From Ciborinia camelliae (Eukaryota > Ascomycota > Leotiomycetes > Helotiales > Sclerotiniaceae), in assembly GCA_025890175.1 (NCBI GenBank), contig JANPYM010000012.1, forward strand, positions 461,785-525,784: a stretch of DNA of 64,000 nucleotides, given 5' to 3'. The notes below the pieces were generated by a model. That model was not told the DNA's origin. It ran no database searches and was given only the letters and a program-made list of their open reading frames with translations. Numbering within the stretch: position 1 is the first letter of the stretch; each line of letters opens with the position of its first letter. The position numbers were made by a program, and so were the translations under genes. This document shows, one piece after another, positions 1-12,086 of this stretch.

Positions 1-366
1 CAAATTGATTCTGCTCGTTTTCTTCACTCCAGAACATTAAGCTCTTCTTCGTCAAGTTGTGCCAAGAGCAATAAAGAAAACGACAACCGAAATCTAGCAA
101 CTCAATCGGAACTTATGGGATCTGGGAACCAACAACCTGCAAGTGATGGCTCTACTAGGAGATCTTCTCTTTTCACGTCGACTAATGTAATGGGCACGAA
201 GAGACAGAGAAATGTTACACCTGCATCTTCAAAAGCCATTGATGATGAGGACGAACCAAGATCATCACCTTCGTTGAGGAAGGTCTCGAGACAATCAAAT
301 GCTAGTGGGAACGGGAAAGGAAAGGATGAGGAGAGGAGAGTTCCGAGTGGGCTTGAAAATGTATGA
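1..366 (+). CDS. 3' end of an unrecognised protein-coding gene (partial)
   Basis: Frame 1 is open from the first base of the window to TGA at 364-366, so the gene starts to the left of the window. The visible C-terminal 121 residues are polar and rich in Ser, Arg, Lys, Asp and Asn. They include a run of six serines, a basic KRQR stretch and an acidic DDEDE stretch, with no recognisable domain. This resembles the disordered tail of a nuclear or signalling protein, but that is only inference. The ATG at 115 lies in the same frame and is probably internal. No intron signal is needed within this piece. I do not recognise the family. Confidence 0.6.
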   Translation, partial: QIDSARFLHSRTLSSSSSSCAKSNKENDNRNLATQSELMGSGNQQPASDGSTRRSSLFTSTNVMGTKRQRNVTPASSKAIDDEDEPRSSPSLRKVSRQSNASGNGKGKDEERRVPSGLENV

Positions 367-1640
367 AGGGAGAATTGGTGAATCATAATATGAAAGACGA
401 GTTGTAGCTCAAAGTTTAAGCCTTCAACATTTCGGAAGGATCATGAGAGAGAGGGGGGTAGATTAGGTGTTGCTCATCATTCATTTGTTTTTGTTTTTAT
501 CGGTCAGGTATGGGGTTTCGATGTTATAAGGTCTTTGATCATACAGTTATTGCTATTCTTGTTCCATGGTTATTCTTGTTGTTTGTTATCGTTCTTTTTA
601 TCGTTGTTTCGAGGACTCGTTTTTTTCTCATCGAGTTGATTCGTTTAGTTGGGGAAAGAGCGAAATTGTAGTATACCCAGATATTAATGATTGATGATTA
701 ACCGTTTAATATTATGATGCATTATTTGGTGTTATGAAATAGGATTTCTTTTAGTATGAGTGGTAGGCCTTCTTTGAGTATATAAACTCTATAACAGCAA
801 ACAGGGTAACAGAAAATGATACTGATGTGTTATTATTGCCCTTTCATGAATTCGAAAGGATATTTGTTAATTTATTCTCATTCTTATTCTTCGATAAGTT
901 GTAATCAATTTCCCAATTCCAATTAGAATATTAGGGCTTGGAATATGGATATGGATAGGGATTTGGGTATGATGTAATTCGGTTTCTGGATGGCCTTTTC
1001 TTCTTCTGCTTTTCTTCTCCTCCTCGCTTAGGGAGAGGGAGAGGGTTGGTTTGGCATGTTTGTTTGAGGGAATATAGATAGGGACAAGCATGGGGATATA
1101 GATATAGATATAGGTGGAGATTTGTGGTAAAATTATGATGAAATCGTTTTGGTATGAGATGGTTTGGTATGAAATGGTATGATGTATATACAGGTGATAT
1201 GGTATGAGGTGTGTATCTAGGTATCTAGGTATCTCGGTATCTGAATGCCGGTATCTGGTTGTGGTATGGTGTGCTGTAGTGTGGTGTGGTGTAATGTAAT
1301 GTAATGTAGGATGGTATGTTATGAAAGTAATCTTGAGAGTTGGGATGGATTGGGATAGGTAGGTTGGGATAGGTTGGAACTTAATTGGATTAGATGGATG
1401 TATTTTTTGGAGGGAGGGGGAGATAGATGGATAGATGGATGGATGTATGGGTGGGTAGATGGGTGGTTATGGGAATAGACGGGAAAGGGAAGGAGAGGAA
1501 GGGTACATTCGATTCATAAATCGTATACCTACCTCCCTCCCCCTACCTAAGCAGTAAACCCCCTTCTTTCCCTTTCCCCCTCGTCCTCTTGCTCTACATT
1601 GTTATACATCACCTACTAGCCACTAGCCGCTAGCAACTAG

Positions 1641-1738
1641 CGGATGGAGATGGTGACGGTGACGGTGACGGCGATGGCGATGGAGATGGTGATGGTGATG
1701 GCGATGGTGATGGTGATGGAGATGGTGATGGCGATGGT
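1641..1738. repeat. GATGGN hexanucleotide-type repeat
   Basis: About 98 bp of imperfect repeats of GATGGT, GATGGA, GATGGC and GACGGT. Variation is almost confined to the last base of each unit. The repeat reads through as Met/Val/Thr/Ala codons and should not be taken as a gene. Confidence 0.8.
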
Positions 1739-1746
1739 ATGTTTCT

Positions 1747-1816
1747 ATACACCCATCCATCCATTCATTCATTCGTCCATCCATTCATTCATTCGTCCAT
1801 CCATCCATTCATCATA
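1747..1816. repeat. CATT/CCAT tetranucleotide tract
   Basis: Alternating CCAT and CATT units with GTCC interruptions form two near-copies of a longer unit (about 28 bp each) of the form CCATCCATTCATTCATTCGT. This suggests a higher-order duplication on top of the tetranucleotide repeat. Confidence 0.7.
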
Positions 1817-1924
1817 CATCATACATCCATTCATACAAACAAACAAACAAACAAACATATGTCCACAAACACCCATCTATCCTATCTGATACAGTATATC
1901 ATATCATATCCTCAAGACAAGTAA

Positions 1925-1973
1925 AGCCAAGCCAAGTCAAGTCAAGTCAAGCCAAGCCAAGCTAAGTCAAGTT
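1925..1973. repeat. AAGCC/AAGTC pentanucleotide tract
   Basis: About ten 5-base units that switch between AAGCC, AAGTC and AAGCT. The variants differ only by transitions in positions 4 and 5. Confidence 0.7.
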
Positions 1974-1997
1974 AATATAATAACCATGTTAGATTAG

Positions 1998-2195
1998 ATA
2001 GGTAGGTAGGTGGGTAGGTAGGTAGGTAGGTAGGTAGGTAGGTAGGTAGGTAGGTAGGTAGGTAGGTAGGTAGGTAGGTAGGTAGGTAGGTAGGTAGGTA
2101 GGTAGGTAGGTAGGTAGGTAGGTAGGTAGGTAGGTAGGTAGGTAGGTAGGTAGGTAGGTAGGTAGGTAGGTAGGTAGGTGGGTAGGTAGGTAGGT
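1998..2195. repeat. TAGG tetranucleotide array, about 49 units
   Basis: An essentially pure 198-bp TAGG array, the longest simple repeat in the window. The only visible interruptions are one G-for-A substitution near each end (TGGG at 2011-2014 and again at about 2179-2182), leaving about 160 bp of uninterrupted core. It lies in the noncoding interval left of the SCOC-like gene. Confidence 0.95.
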
Positions 2196-3712
2196 GTTCA
2201 ATGTTCAATGTTCAATGTTCTCTTTTCAGTGTTCACATCTATGGATAGCAGAGCAGAGCAGAGCATAGCATAGCATAGTATGGTTCTACTTCACCTCACT
2301 TCACTTTATATCACTTTATATCTCATTCCATTCACGCACGCACGCACGCACACACAGACACACAGACACATATATACATATACACATATCCATTCATCAC
2401 CCACTCACAACCTACATAGATTGGTAGATAGATAGATACACCAAGAACCTTAAAACCATAATCCTCACATGCCAGAAGTCCATTAATGCATTAAACCATG
2501 AATTTGTATTGTTGTGTTGTATTGTACCGCATCTATAATACACACTTTCTCATCCCTCATCCCTCTTCCCTCTCTCTCTCCTCTCATCCCTCTCCTCTCC
2601 TCTCCTCCGCAACCCCCCCATCCCGAATTCCTTTCCCAAACCCCATCCATCCAATTTACTCCCCAAAACATATTTGCTCCCCCCTCTCCCCAACTCGCTG
2701 CTCATATGTAACAATATAAATGTTGTTACGATCAGCTGTTCTTTCACCCCTCTCACCCCCGGGTTCCAATCACCCCATCCCATCCATTCCAGTCTAATGT
2801 TTATTCCGCGGGTATGGTATGGTATCGTCTTGTATAATGTGTTTTCCCACAGTGTCAAAGTTAAGTATTTCTCACTCTGCTCTCCTGTAGAGTTATGTGC
2901 TGGTTGTATGTGTGTTTGTCGATGTGTGGATACCAAGTGGTGAGCGAAAGAATTTGAATTCAGAAAGGAAAATAAACGCCTGTCGCTGATGATGATAAAT
3001 GATAAAAGTAATGCCAGAGCCAATTCCAAATGCAATGCCATCAGAGAAGCCAAAAAGAAAAAGCTCAAATGCCAAGCCATGCCAATAATGCCATGATGTA
3101 GCCTACCCCCCTTTGCCAAAACGAAAGCAAGTGCCCAAACCGAGAGTAATCAAAATGGAGATTCCAGGATAAGATCCAGGATGTTCGATGAATTAGATTG
3201 AACCAGAAAACCCAAAACCGAAAAGTACGCCATTGTAATGCCTGCTCATCTTCGTCCCCTTCTGAGTCGCTTGGTCGTCGTTGTGGCAGATGTTGGATGC
3301 CGCTGCTGATAATACAGCCAGCTGTGTTATATTTTAAATGTTAGAAATGTAAGTTTGTGTGGAAACCAGGAAAAGAGTAGATAATATCGTAGAGTTGTAT
3401 GGTGGAAAGTGGTGATGGAAAGTGGTGATGGAAAGTGGTGATGTTTCTTATGATCTCTTTGCAAGCTCTTTGCAAGGGTCATTAATGGGAAAAATCATGA
3501 GTCGTTAATGAGAGCGGTATATATGTGATCGTATGTATTTGAGGGGTATCAATATTTGGTTGGCCTTTTCCTGGTTTCCGCGACATCATATGTCATACCT
3601 CTCGGTCTTCCTTGGTATGCTTATGCTTTTTTCGACTTGACCAGACTTGATGCCGTGAGGCTTTCCGTTTTCGACATACCTCCTCTATTTCCTTGGTCTC
3701 CACGGCTAGTGG

Positions 3713-4328
3713 CTATTTCTTTCGGCCTCCAGCACCAGTTGATGTAATCTTCGACGTGGACATTAAGTCTCCGATGTACTTTTGTAAGAATTTGTTGTTG
3801 TTATCCAGTTTATCGTGTTCTTCCTTAACAGCTTCGATTCGATTGAATATTTCCAGGAGAGATTGTTGAAGAAGTTTGGCATGTCTTTAAGGAAACAACT
3901 GAGTTAGTATTGTTATATATGTCATATAGTTTATATATAATTTGTGAGAAGAAAGGGAGGAGAACATACTCGTTGAGTTGCGCTCTGGCATCTTGACTCA
4001 TCTTTTCCAAATCTTCACTGTTCCTCCTTGGACTCATGGCTCTTGCATCATCTTCGTCGAAAACCTCATCCCCTTCTTTTAATTCCACGCGCGGGTGTTC
4101 GCGCGGCACTATGATAGTACCGCTAGACTTTCGAGTGCCAAGCTTTGGCCTCTTGATTGAGGGTGTACGACTAGCAGATGTGTTTGCCGGTGTGCTTCCT
4201 CCATTTGCATCCGAAGAAGATGTACTTGATGAATCGATTAAAGGACAGTCAGCGAGTGTTGGATTGGTGGGTTCCAAGGAAGGAGTTTGTGGCATGGCGG
4301 GAGCCTCTCCTTCAGTTGGTGATGCCAT
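3713..4328 (-). CDS. Short coiled-coil (SCOC/DUF2205-type) protein
   Basis: Two exons on the minus strand, join(3713..3884,3970..4328), give 176 residues. Residues 1-110 are low complexity (Ser, Thr, Pro, then acidic). The C-terminal 60 residues form a leucine-heptad coiled coil ending in a KYIGDLM-type motif and a basic GGRKK tail. That is the layout of the SCOC family, Golgi-associated small coiled-coil proteins that bind Arl GTPases in animals. The start ATG at 4328 sits in a good ACCATGG context. The upstream open frame begins only with TTG. The intron donor is GTATGT. The acceptor chosen is AAAG at 3885-3886, because it alone restores the coiled-coil frame. A nearer TCAG, a few bases past a TACTAAC branch motif, would give a different C-terminus. 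Family call is by recognition, not search. Confidence 0.8.
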
Positions 4329-4485
4329 GGTGATGGATGGATGATAGGAGTTGTGAGATGTGAGCTCGTTGCTCAACAGGCTGATCGATGCAGCTTTAAT
4401 AGGAAGGAAACTTTTCTTGTGACAACTTCTTAAACCAAGATATGTCTTGCTTGCTTGCTGTTAGATGCGATGTGGTAATATTGTA

Positions 4486-4580
4486 TTGTACTGTATGGTA
4501 TGGTATAGGATGGTATAGGATGGATGGTATGGTATGGACCGTATGGCAGGTATGGTATGGTACGGTATGGTATTGGTATG
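4486..4580. repeat. ATGGT-type pentanucleotide tract
   Basis: Imperfect repeats of ATGGT, ATAGG and ACGGT just upstream of the SCOC-like gene, which is read leftwards. The tract may overlap its promoter, but I see no defined regulatory site. Confidence 0.6.
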
Positions 4581-4845
4581 GTGGTGTTGCAAAAATGTGG
4601 TAGGTGGTAATTTGGAGCGAATGAGTCGTGACTTGGATTGCTTGGATCGAAGAAATGGTGGTAGTACAAAAATAATAATGGGGTATCTTTTGCTGAAGAA
4701 AAGTCGAACAGAATTGAAACTTTTTTTGTATGTATGTATGTATGTATGTGTATGTGTATGTAAGGTATGTATATAATAATAATTTGGTTTGTTTTTCTTT
4801 GGAATATGTTATGTTAATTTTTTTTTCTTTTCTTTTCTCTTCTCT

Positions 4846-4965
4846 GGTCTGCTTTGCTTTGCTTTGCTTTGCTCTGCTCTGCTCTGCTCTGCTGTGATCT
4901 GCTTTGCTTTGCTATGCTATGCTATGCTATGCTATGCTTTGCTTTGCTTTGCTTGGGCTTGGGCT
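4846..4965. repeat. TTTGC/TCTGC/TATGC pentanucleotide array
   Basis: About 24 five-base units arranged in blocks: TTTGC units, then TCTGC, then TTTGC, then TATGC, then TTTGC. The units in each block share the same variant base, which suggests successive local expansions of single mutated units. Confidence 0.85.
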
Positions 4966-7900
4966 TTTCTCTTTCTTTTCTTAGGATGGAAGCTCAGAAG
5001 AGCTACGAGGCAAAATAATTTGCATCGAATCTCTTCTCCTGGAGCTTTGTAAACGAAATCCTTCTCTTCTCGTTTTTTTTTCGGGAAGAGAGTTTTTTGG
5101 TGGAAAACAGTGGGAAAAGGTGTGGTAAGTTGTGGTTGGGAAGGTTCGAGTATATTGGAGTTACTTTAGTGTTGTAGTTTCTGTGGTTCTGATGATTTCT
5201 GTGGTTTCTGTGGTTTCTATGGTTTTTGTGGTTTCTGTGGTTTCTGTGGTTCTGCTCCTTGAGTCTTGATCAATCATCCATCCAAATATTATTTGCCGTG
5301 ACACCAAAAATGATTTGCCAGCCCAGTGTTAAATTTAATAGTATCTATGTCAGAGGGGAATAGTATAGTAAGGGAATAAATAAAATGAATAAATAAATAA
5401 ATAAATCAATAAATCAATAAATAAATCCTAGGGACTTACTATTTTATTTGGTTTTTTATTTGACTTTATTTTTATTGGATTCGTTCCGGGAAATAATAAT
5501 GAAGAAGGAATAATGGAACTGGGAACGGGAAACTAAGACTAAATAGGATACAACTTCGATGAGGGATGTATCGATTCGGAAATGAATAAATTTAAATTGA
5601 ATTGTACTATTCGAAATATGGTTGGGTGATATCGATATCGGTAGGTATATATACGTATTGGTATGGGTTGTATGTAGGAGGGAGATATGGTTGTATGTAT
5701 ATATGTATATATTGGTATTGGTATTGGGAAGGTTCAGATAGGTTGGTAGATAGTAGATATAGCTACAGGTACAGACACAATGATAGATGAATGCCTATCA
5801 AACGGTGCGGTGTGTAAATGAGGTTCTTTGGTATATCAAGTTGATCGGAGAGAGGTGCCGCTACTGACTCTATTGTACTGTATGATGTTGATGAAGATGA
5901 TAATGGCAATAAATGAGTTGATAGAAATATATATATCTGTCTACTTTTATTCCTTTGATTTATACAAAGTTCATTCAAAATCAGATAGGTTGTGTAAAGG
6001 AATAATAGACATCTCAATAGATAACTTTTATTATTATATATTCATTCATTTTATAATTCTTACGAGAATATTTAAATATTCGATATTAATATATATTAAT
6101 GTTCTTTTAAAGAGAATACTTTAGATATCTATATAAAAATATAAAATATATATAATATAGATTTAGATTTATATTCTTACTATAAATTTTAATATATTAG
6201 TAATAGTTTCTTGAATTCTCAATTAGTTTCCTTCTTTTAATTCTTTCTTTTTATAAATAATAATGCTATATAGTCTATATAAGAATGAATATAAGAGAAG
6301 CATTTCAAAAATAAACCAAAAGGAATAAGCATCTCTTTACAGCCGTTATTTCTCTCTCCCTCCCTCTCCCTCCTCCCTCCTCCCTCCTCCCTCCTCTCTC
6401 CTCTCTCCCAGCTTTTCAACTTGCCATCCATGATCCATCATCCATCATGCCATGCCTGTCTGTCTTTCTCCCTAGCTTGGCAGCCTTGGCTCCCATGCTC
6501 TTGCAGTGGACCCTGATAAAGCCGTCAAGCACAGCCTAGGATACGTCGCCGCAGATCTTAACACATGTGAAGTCTCTGACGCTATCCCCCTCTGGTCAAT
6601 TCCGAAATGTCAATTATGCCACCTAAATTATGTATGCTTGGATCCACCCCTGACCGAGAATGATCCCGGACCTCTCAAACACAAGTTACAACGGTCAGAA
6701 CCTTAAGACTCAGAGGGGAAAAAAAGACTTGTGGACAGTGGCAGGCTGGCAGTGAATGGTGGGAATTGGGAATCGTTGTAACTTGTTGGAGCCGTTGGTT
6801 GTGATGTGAATAATTAATTGGAGAGAAAAAAAAACCCTATCTTCTACCGTTTATTAATCAAATGAACCAAATTATTAGTGGAGTACGTGATTATCACACT
6901 TTTTTAGGCTTTTAGCACGAGTGACAGTAGAATCGGGACAGTAGATGTACAGTATATTATTTATCTCCAAGTACAGTTGCCGTTACAGTACCTATAGTAT
7001 CATAGACTATAGAGGTCGGTAGTGGTTGAGACTTGACACTATTTCCAGAAGAATATGAGACTGCAGCAAGAATAGAGGGGGGGAAGGGGGGAATATCGAT
7101 TAGCAAATTCTCCCAAGACAGATATGATCATAATGAGATACATATAACTTTTCCCACTTCACGAATATCACCAAAATGATCATACGATGGATGATACAGT
7201 AAAATCGAATGCAAAATAGCGTATATGTCGGTGCCCCCACCCAAAAGCATGTTAAAGGGCCCATGCAAAGCAGAGAGGGGATGGAAATGCAATGGAAGGA
7301 TTGCTTTAGAAGTACAGTAGTACAGTACATACATACCTAGGACCTAGTATGCAGTAGGAAGATAGGCAGATACTACTAGATACCTACTAGATGGGTAGAT
7401 AGATGGTAGATAGATGATGATGCACTGTGCCGTAACGCCTATCCGCTTTCTATATGGTTGATAACTTGATATATGCAAGATGTTAAAAGGTTTCCTTAAT
7501 AAAAATAAAAATAATTAAAACAATTAATTTTGTGATACAGTATGTATCCAGAGAGTCGGGTTAAGAGTCAAGACTCATCACTCATGGAGTCAAGGTCCAT
7601 GGTCCATGGTCCATGACTCCCATGGATCATGATTCATGAAGGGGTTCAAAATTCAAATCCTTTTGTCGATACAAATTTTGGAGTCTTCCCAAAACAGTTG
7701 AGTGGGGGTCAAATTAAATTGGGTATCCCTTCATGGATTGGAATTTATTGTGGGCGTCTCTTTTCCTTTCCAGTGGATTTTGAACACACGCAGGTGAAAA
7801 AGTACTCGGTACTCCGTACTCGATTGTCATTTGTTCGCTCATCTCGGTCACTTTGATGCTTTAGTTAAGATTTGACTGTTTACGCGTGGTCAGTGGTCAC

Positions 7901-8738
7901 TGTGTGTCACTCACTTTTTGCTAAGTTGCTCGCTGCTGGGAAGTGGAAGTGGACGTGGAAGCTGGAAGTGGGATTCGAGGATTATTATATTGGATGTATT
8001 GGAAGTATTGGATGTCCTGATTGGATGTATTGCACAGTTTGGACTGTACTGGTAGTCTGGTACATATGTAATGATAAAACTAGGAAAGGAATTCCGAGAT
8101 ATTACTGGGTATGGGCAGCACCATGTCATTGTCACCAGCCAGCATGATTATGATGAATCAATGATATCTATAGATTCTCTACTACAGACCACCGTCCTGA
8201 TGAGTCTGAGATATGGAGAGTTCGCAAGCAGATACAAATACATACAAATTACAACAATCATATTAATAGGATGCTGCGAGAATTATGGAGTTATGGATAG
8301 TTCGACTGTGACAACGTTGATATGCACTTAGCTGTCGATGTTGAGATGATATGTACAAAGTCCAGATGGTACCGGTACCCATTTATTCTTCCTTATGAGT
8401 TATACGGGCGGAAGTGAAAGACCCTACCGGTACCCTTCTTTTGGTCTTTTGGTCTTTTAGTCTTTTAGTCTTTTTCGTATGCGTGTTCAAGATTCAAGAG
8501 TCAAGAGTCGAGTTAACCTGTTATGTTAACAATTGACATTATAGGTAAAGTTTAGGTTTAGTTTAGATCATGATTAATTAGGTATTGTGAATTTATGAAG
8601 GGTATAGGCAGTTAGTTAGCTAGGTTATACAGACAGCTATTATACTAATAAAAATCTACAAGTCCCCCCCTTCCCTTCCCTTCCCTCCCCACTATCTACC
8701 GAGCCTAATACCGAAAACAGACTATAAGATAAATAGAT

Positions 8739-8845
8739 GATGATGATGATGATTATTATTATTGTTATTATTATTATCATTATTATTACTATTATTATTC
8801 TTCTTTTTCTTCTTTTTCTTCCTGTTATTATTATTATTATAATTA
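8739..8845. repeat. GAT/ATT/TTC trinucleotide tract
   Basis: A run of GAT units passes into ATT units, then a short pyrimidine tract (TTCTTTTTC twice), then ATT units again. It is noncoding and near a polypyrimidine stretch at 8660-8700. Confidence 0.75.
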
Positions 8846-11800
8846 TAATTGAAAAGACCTCGGAAGTACATACAATACAAGTAGTCGATTAATTTCCTCT
8901 TTGTTCGTGATCGACCAGTCTACCAGCCTACCAGTACAAAATCATACCATGATCCCACTTCGGTTTGTATGTATGATGAAAGATCTCCTTTATTTTTGAG
9001 GTTATCTCGAACAAATCAAGTATCATCGTCATCTTTGACTTGGATCTCTGAACACTTTTTGAATCCTTGAACCCTTTTCTTTCTTTTGAATCTTCTCTCT
9101 TTTCTATGGGATCCCATACCACATCCCATACCACAAATGATCATGTACGAGCCTGCCACTTGACCAGTACCCCTGAACCAAAGACCTCACAGCTTCCCCG
9201 ATAGACACACTAGGTCACTAGGTATAATTTTTTTCTTTCAACGGTAGGGTAACCTGGGTAGGGTAGACTCGGTAGAGGAGGTGAGGGAGGTGATGTAGGT
9301 GAGAAAAGTTAGAAACACCGAACTCAAAAAAAAAGGGAAGGGGGGGCCCACATCTTCATGATGTAATAACGCACGGGATCACTCAAAGAGTCAAAGCCGC
9401 TTGCTTACTCATCAAACCTTGGAACAATCAATAGGTAATCAAATCAATCTCTGCATCCCTCCCCATCGTGGTGGATTCGTGTTCCGTTTTTCTCTCCTTG
9501 CCGATATCATCAATAATAATGGAAATGCTCATGTTCCGTACTGGTGAAATCCCCTCCCCTCCCCTTCCCTCCGTCTACGACTAACGAATGACTAATTTCT
9601 CCTTCTCATTTCGAATTTCTAAATGCAGCAGGACCCGGTTCGATATAACAATATAAAGGCACAGGACAGTACGGTGCCGGTACAGTATCGTGTTACATGT
9701 ATGATCATTGATGACAGCAGCGGCGGTGCCGTGGTGCAGCGGTGCAGCGATCATGATGATGTTGCCATGTTGGTCTTCCTTAGACTTCCTTTTCTCTTCC
9801 TTGGCTTACGGCACCGGGCATAGAATTTCCATAACATGGTCAGGGTTCCCGGTTACAGGTATTTCAAAACCCAGGAGAGTGAACCTTCAACTTTTAACCC
9901 AGATCCTCACGCTGTCACTCTAATAAGCTTTACTAACGAAGGAGCCTCGAGGTCACGTACAAAGTGCCTGTTGCCAACTTGCCACAACATAGCTGTCGTG
10001 TTTCCTCGTGGTTTGATGTCTAATTCGTATCGATAAACCAACACCGCCTCATGATTCATTTCATCATTTCGAATCGTCGAATCGTCGAATCCTCAAAAGG
10101 AATCAATCAGCCGCATCAAGGAAACTAGCGATGGAGAGTTCGAAACCACCTCCCTCTTTCACAAAAACCACACAAAAACCACACAATATTTATTCATACT
10201 TTCATATATCGGACATTTTTCGGAGGGGTCAGTAATTATCGGTCATATTACCGGTACCTCCCAATAATAATCCTCCCAAATTCCAATATTATTCCTTCCA
10301 CTAAAATACGGAGTACTGCGAATGATCCCTGAAGCAGTAAAAGTACAAATCACCAAATTACCAAAGTGAGCACTGGATGGATCAACAACAGAATTTAGAC
10401 TCTAGAGTAATCAACATGGCGGTGAGGTACGACCTTACCGTTCGAGAGGTAGGGAAATCATTTGGTGTGAAATCTAACATGTACCTGTTGTACCGTTGTA
10501 CGCTGTACAGAAAAGATCAGCCAAGTTCCAACTTCTTTGCTCTGACATCTGTGCAGCATGCAGAGCGGCACTTTTTTTTTGGGTCTATCTTCGTTGGTGG
10601 AAAGACAAAATAAGCTGTACATCGGATTGATGCACAGTATTCCCCGAGTACACACACCGACGATGTGATATGATCGAAGGTCATGGGTCAATGGAGGGGG
10701 GGTATTTTAAAGTTGCCGAGGGTTTGAACTTTGTTATCATACGGTACAGACAAGACAGAAGACAGACTACCGTAGGTACCTAATAACTAACTATTTTCTT
10801 TTTGTGAGTAAGGTTCTCGATAACCATCTGACTGCGTTATTCTCCTAATCATCGCTTCTCATAACTCAAATGTGTAAGCGGATTGGCGAAGATGGATGAA
10901 GGGGCTGAAGGGGCTGAAGCTTGAGAGGTTGTTTGTTCACACGACCACCTCTTTTCCCAACCTTTGAGGCTGAAAAAATGATCTGCGCAATTTCAATATT
11001 TCCTTGTACCAGTATACACAAGGAGGATTCGACTTATTTGTACCGCATGCGAATAAATTGAGGGCGGGCAGCGCGATGGAACTGATTGCACAACTTCTAC
11101 CTCCTCCGCAGGCTACGCAAGGCAACTATGTGGTACAGCATGAACATTTACAGTACAGGACAGGCATACCACGTGGAAATGACGATTTGGCTATATTTAA
11201 TGTAACATCCAGCGTAGGTGGCGGAGAGACCCTTGATTTGAGAGATATATTTTTGTATTTTGACATGTTGAGATGAGGGTCGCATGTATAGTAAGTTTTG
11301 ATGTGGAATTTTCGAATATCAAAATATATACTGTACAGACTCCAGAGGACCGGAGGATACAGACAGTGTCTTATCAGATAGATAAGCAACTTACCTACCT
11401 AGCTACATACCTACATATGAGTTCTTAACCTTCTAAAACTTCCATGTACCGTTCTTCCGTCTCCCTGATTATAGGGCCAATGCCTAGCTATGTATATATA
11501 AATCTACTGTAGTCTGTATGTAGGTAAGTAAGTAGTCTGTAAGTAAGTGATCCGTAGGGCGGGCAGACCCTTTTTCTTCTCTTCAATTACCGCACCTACG
11601 TAGCTCCTACCTACCTACCTACCTACTTTCTGAGCCTCTTACGATGGGCGATTGGATAATGACGGATGGAACGAAAGGTTTAAAGTTAAGGGATGGATAA
11701 TGGATATGGATATGGATATGGATGGGCGGAAGACGGGAGCCTAGGTATCGCTACCGCTACCGCTGCTTTCCCCTTCGTGCCGTTTCTTGCGGAGAGTCCG

Positions 11801-12057
11801 TTGCATACTAGATAGACTGCGGTGCTAGTACTGGAGAGCGAGCGTAGACTTAAAATTTTCGGTCCCAATAATATTTGTTTTATATTACAGTACCTTACCT
11901 TACTGTACGGAGGAAATTGTGAGGGTGAGGGTGAGGGTAAGGGTTGGAGGTACAGTACACTGGGTACAGTTAGAACTTAGTAGTTAGTAGTTACCAGTAT
12001 GGGGGTGCTCGGCAAGTTGGCAACTTGAACGGGGTTGGAAACTTGGTTGGAATTTGG

Positions 12058-12086
12058 CGGTTACGGTTACGGTTACGGTTACGGTT
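12058..12086. repeat. GGTTAC hexanucleotide, four units
   Basis: Four to five copies of CGGTTA in a row, preceded about 140 bp earlier by GTGAGG repeats near 11920-11940. Short and noncoding. Confidence 0.7.

Larger units (their letters stand above)
367..3712. other. Intergenic, microsatellite-rich, no gene seen
   Basis: Between the two flanking genes there is no frame with convincing coding character. The open frames here are translations of simple repeats (Met-Val, Ser-Phe-Ile-His and Tyr-Leu-Pro-Thr runs) or low-complexity CT-rich tracts around 2540-2700. Much of 1100-2350 consists of drifting 4- to 6-base repeats, and the clearest arrays are listed separately. Confidence 0.6.

Noticed and set aside
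1972..2208. Open frames of Tyr-Leu-Pro-Thr repeats on the minus strand
   Set aside because: Pure translation of the TAGG array; any such array of 4-base units is open in several frames.
2550..3119. 189-codon minus-strand frame with hydrophobic start
   Set aside because: Composition follows CT/AG-rich low-complexity DNA, and there is no family motif, splice signal or neighbour context.
6506..6706. 66-codon frame beginning MDPDKAV
   Set aside because: Too short, with no motif or splice partners, in a repeat-rich interval.
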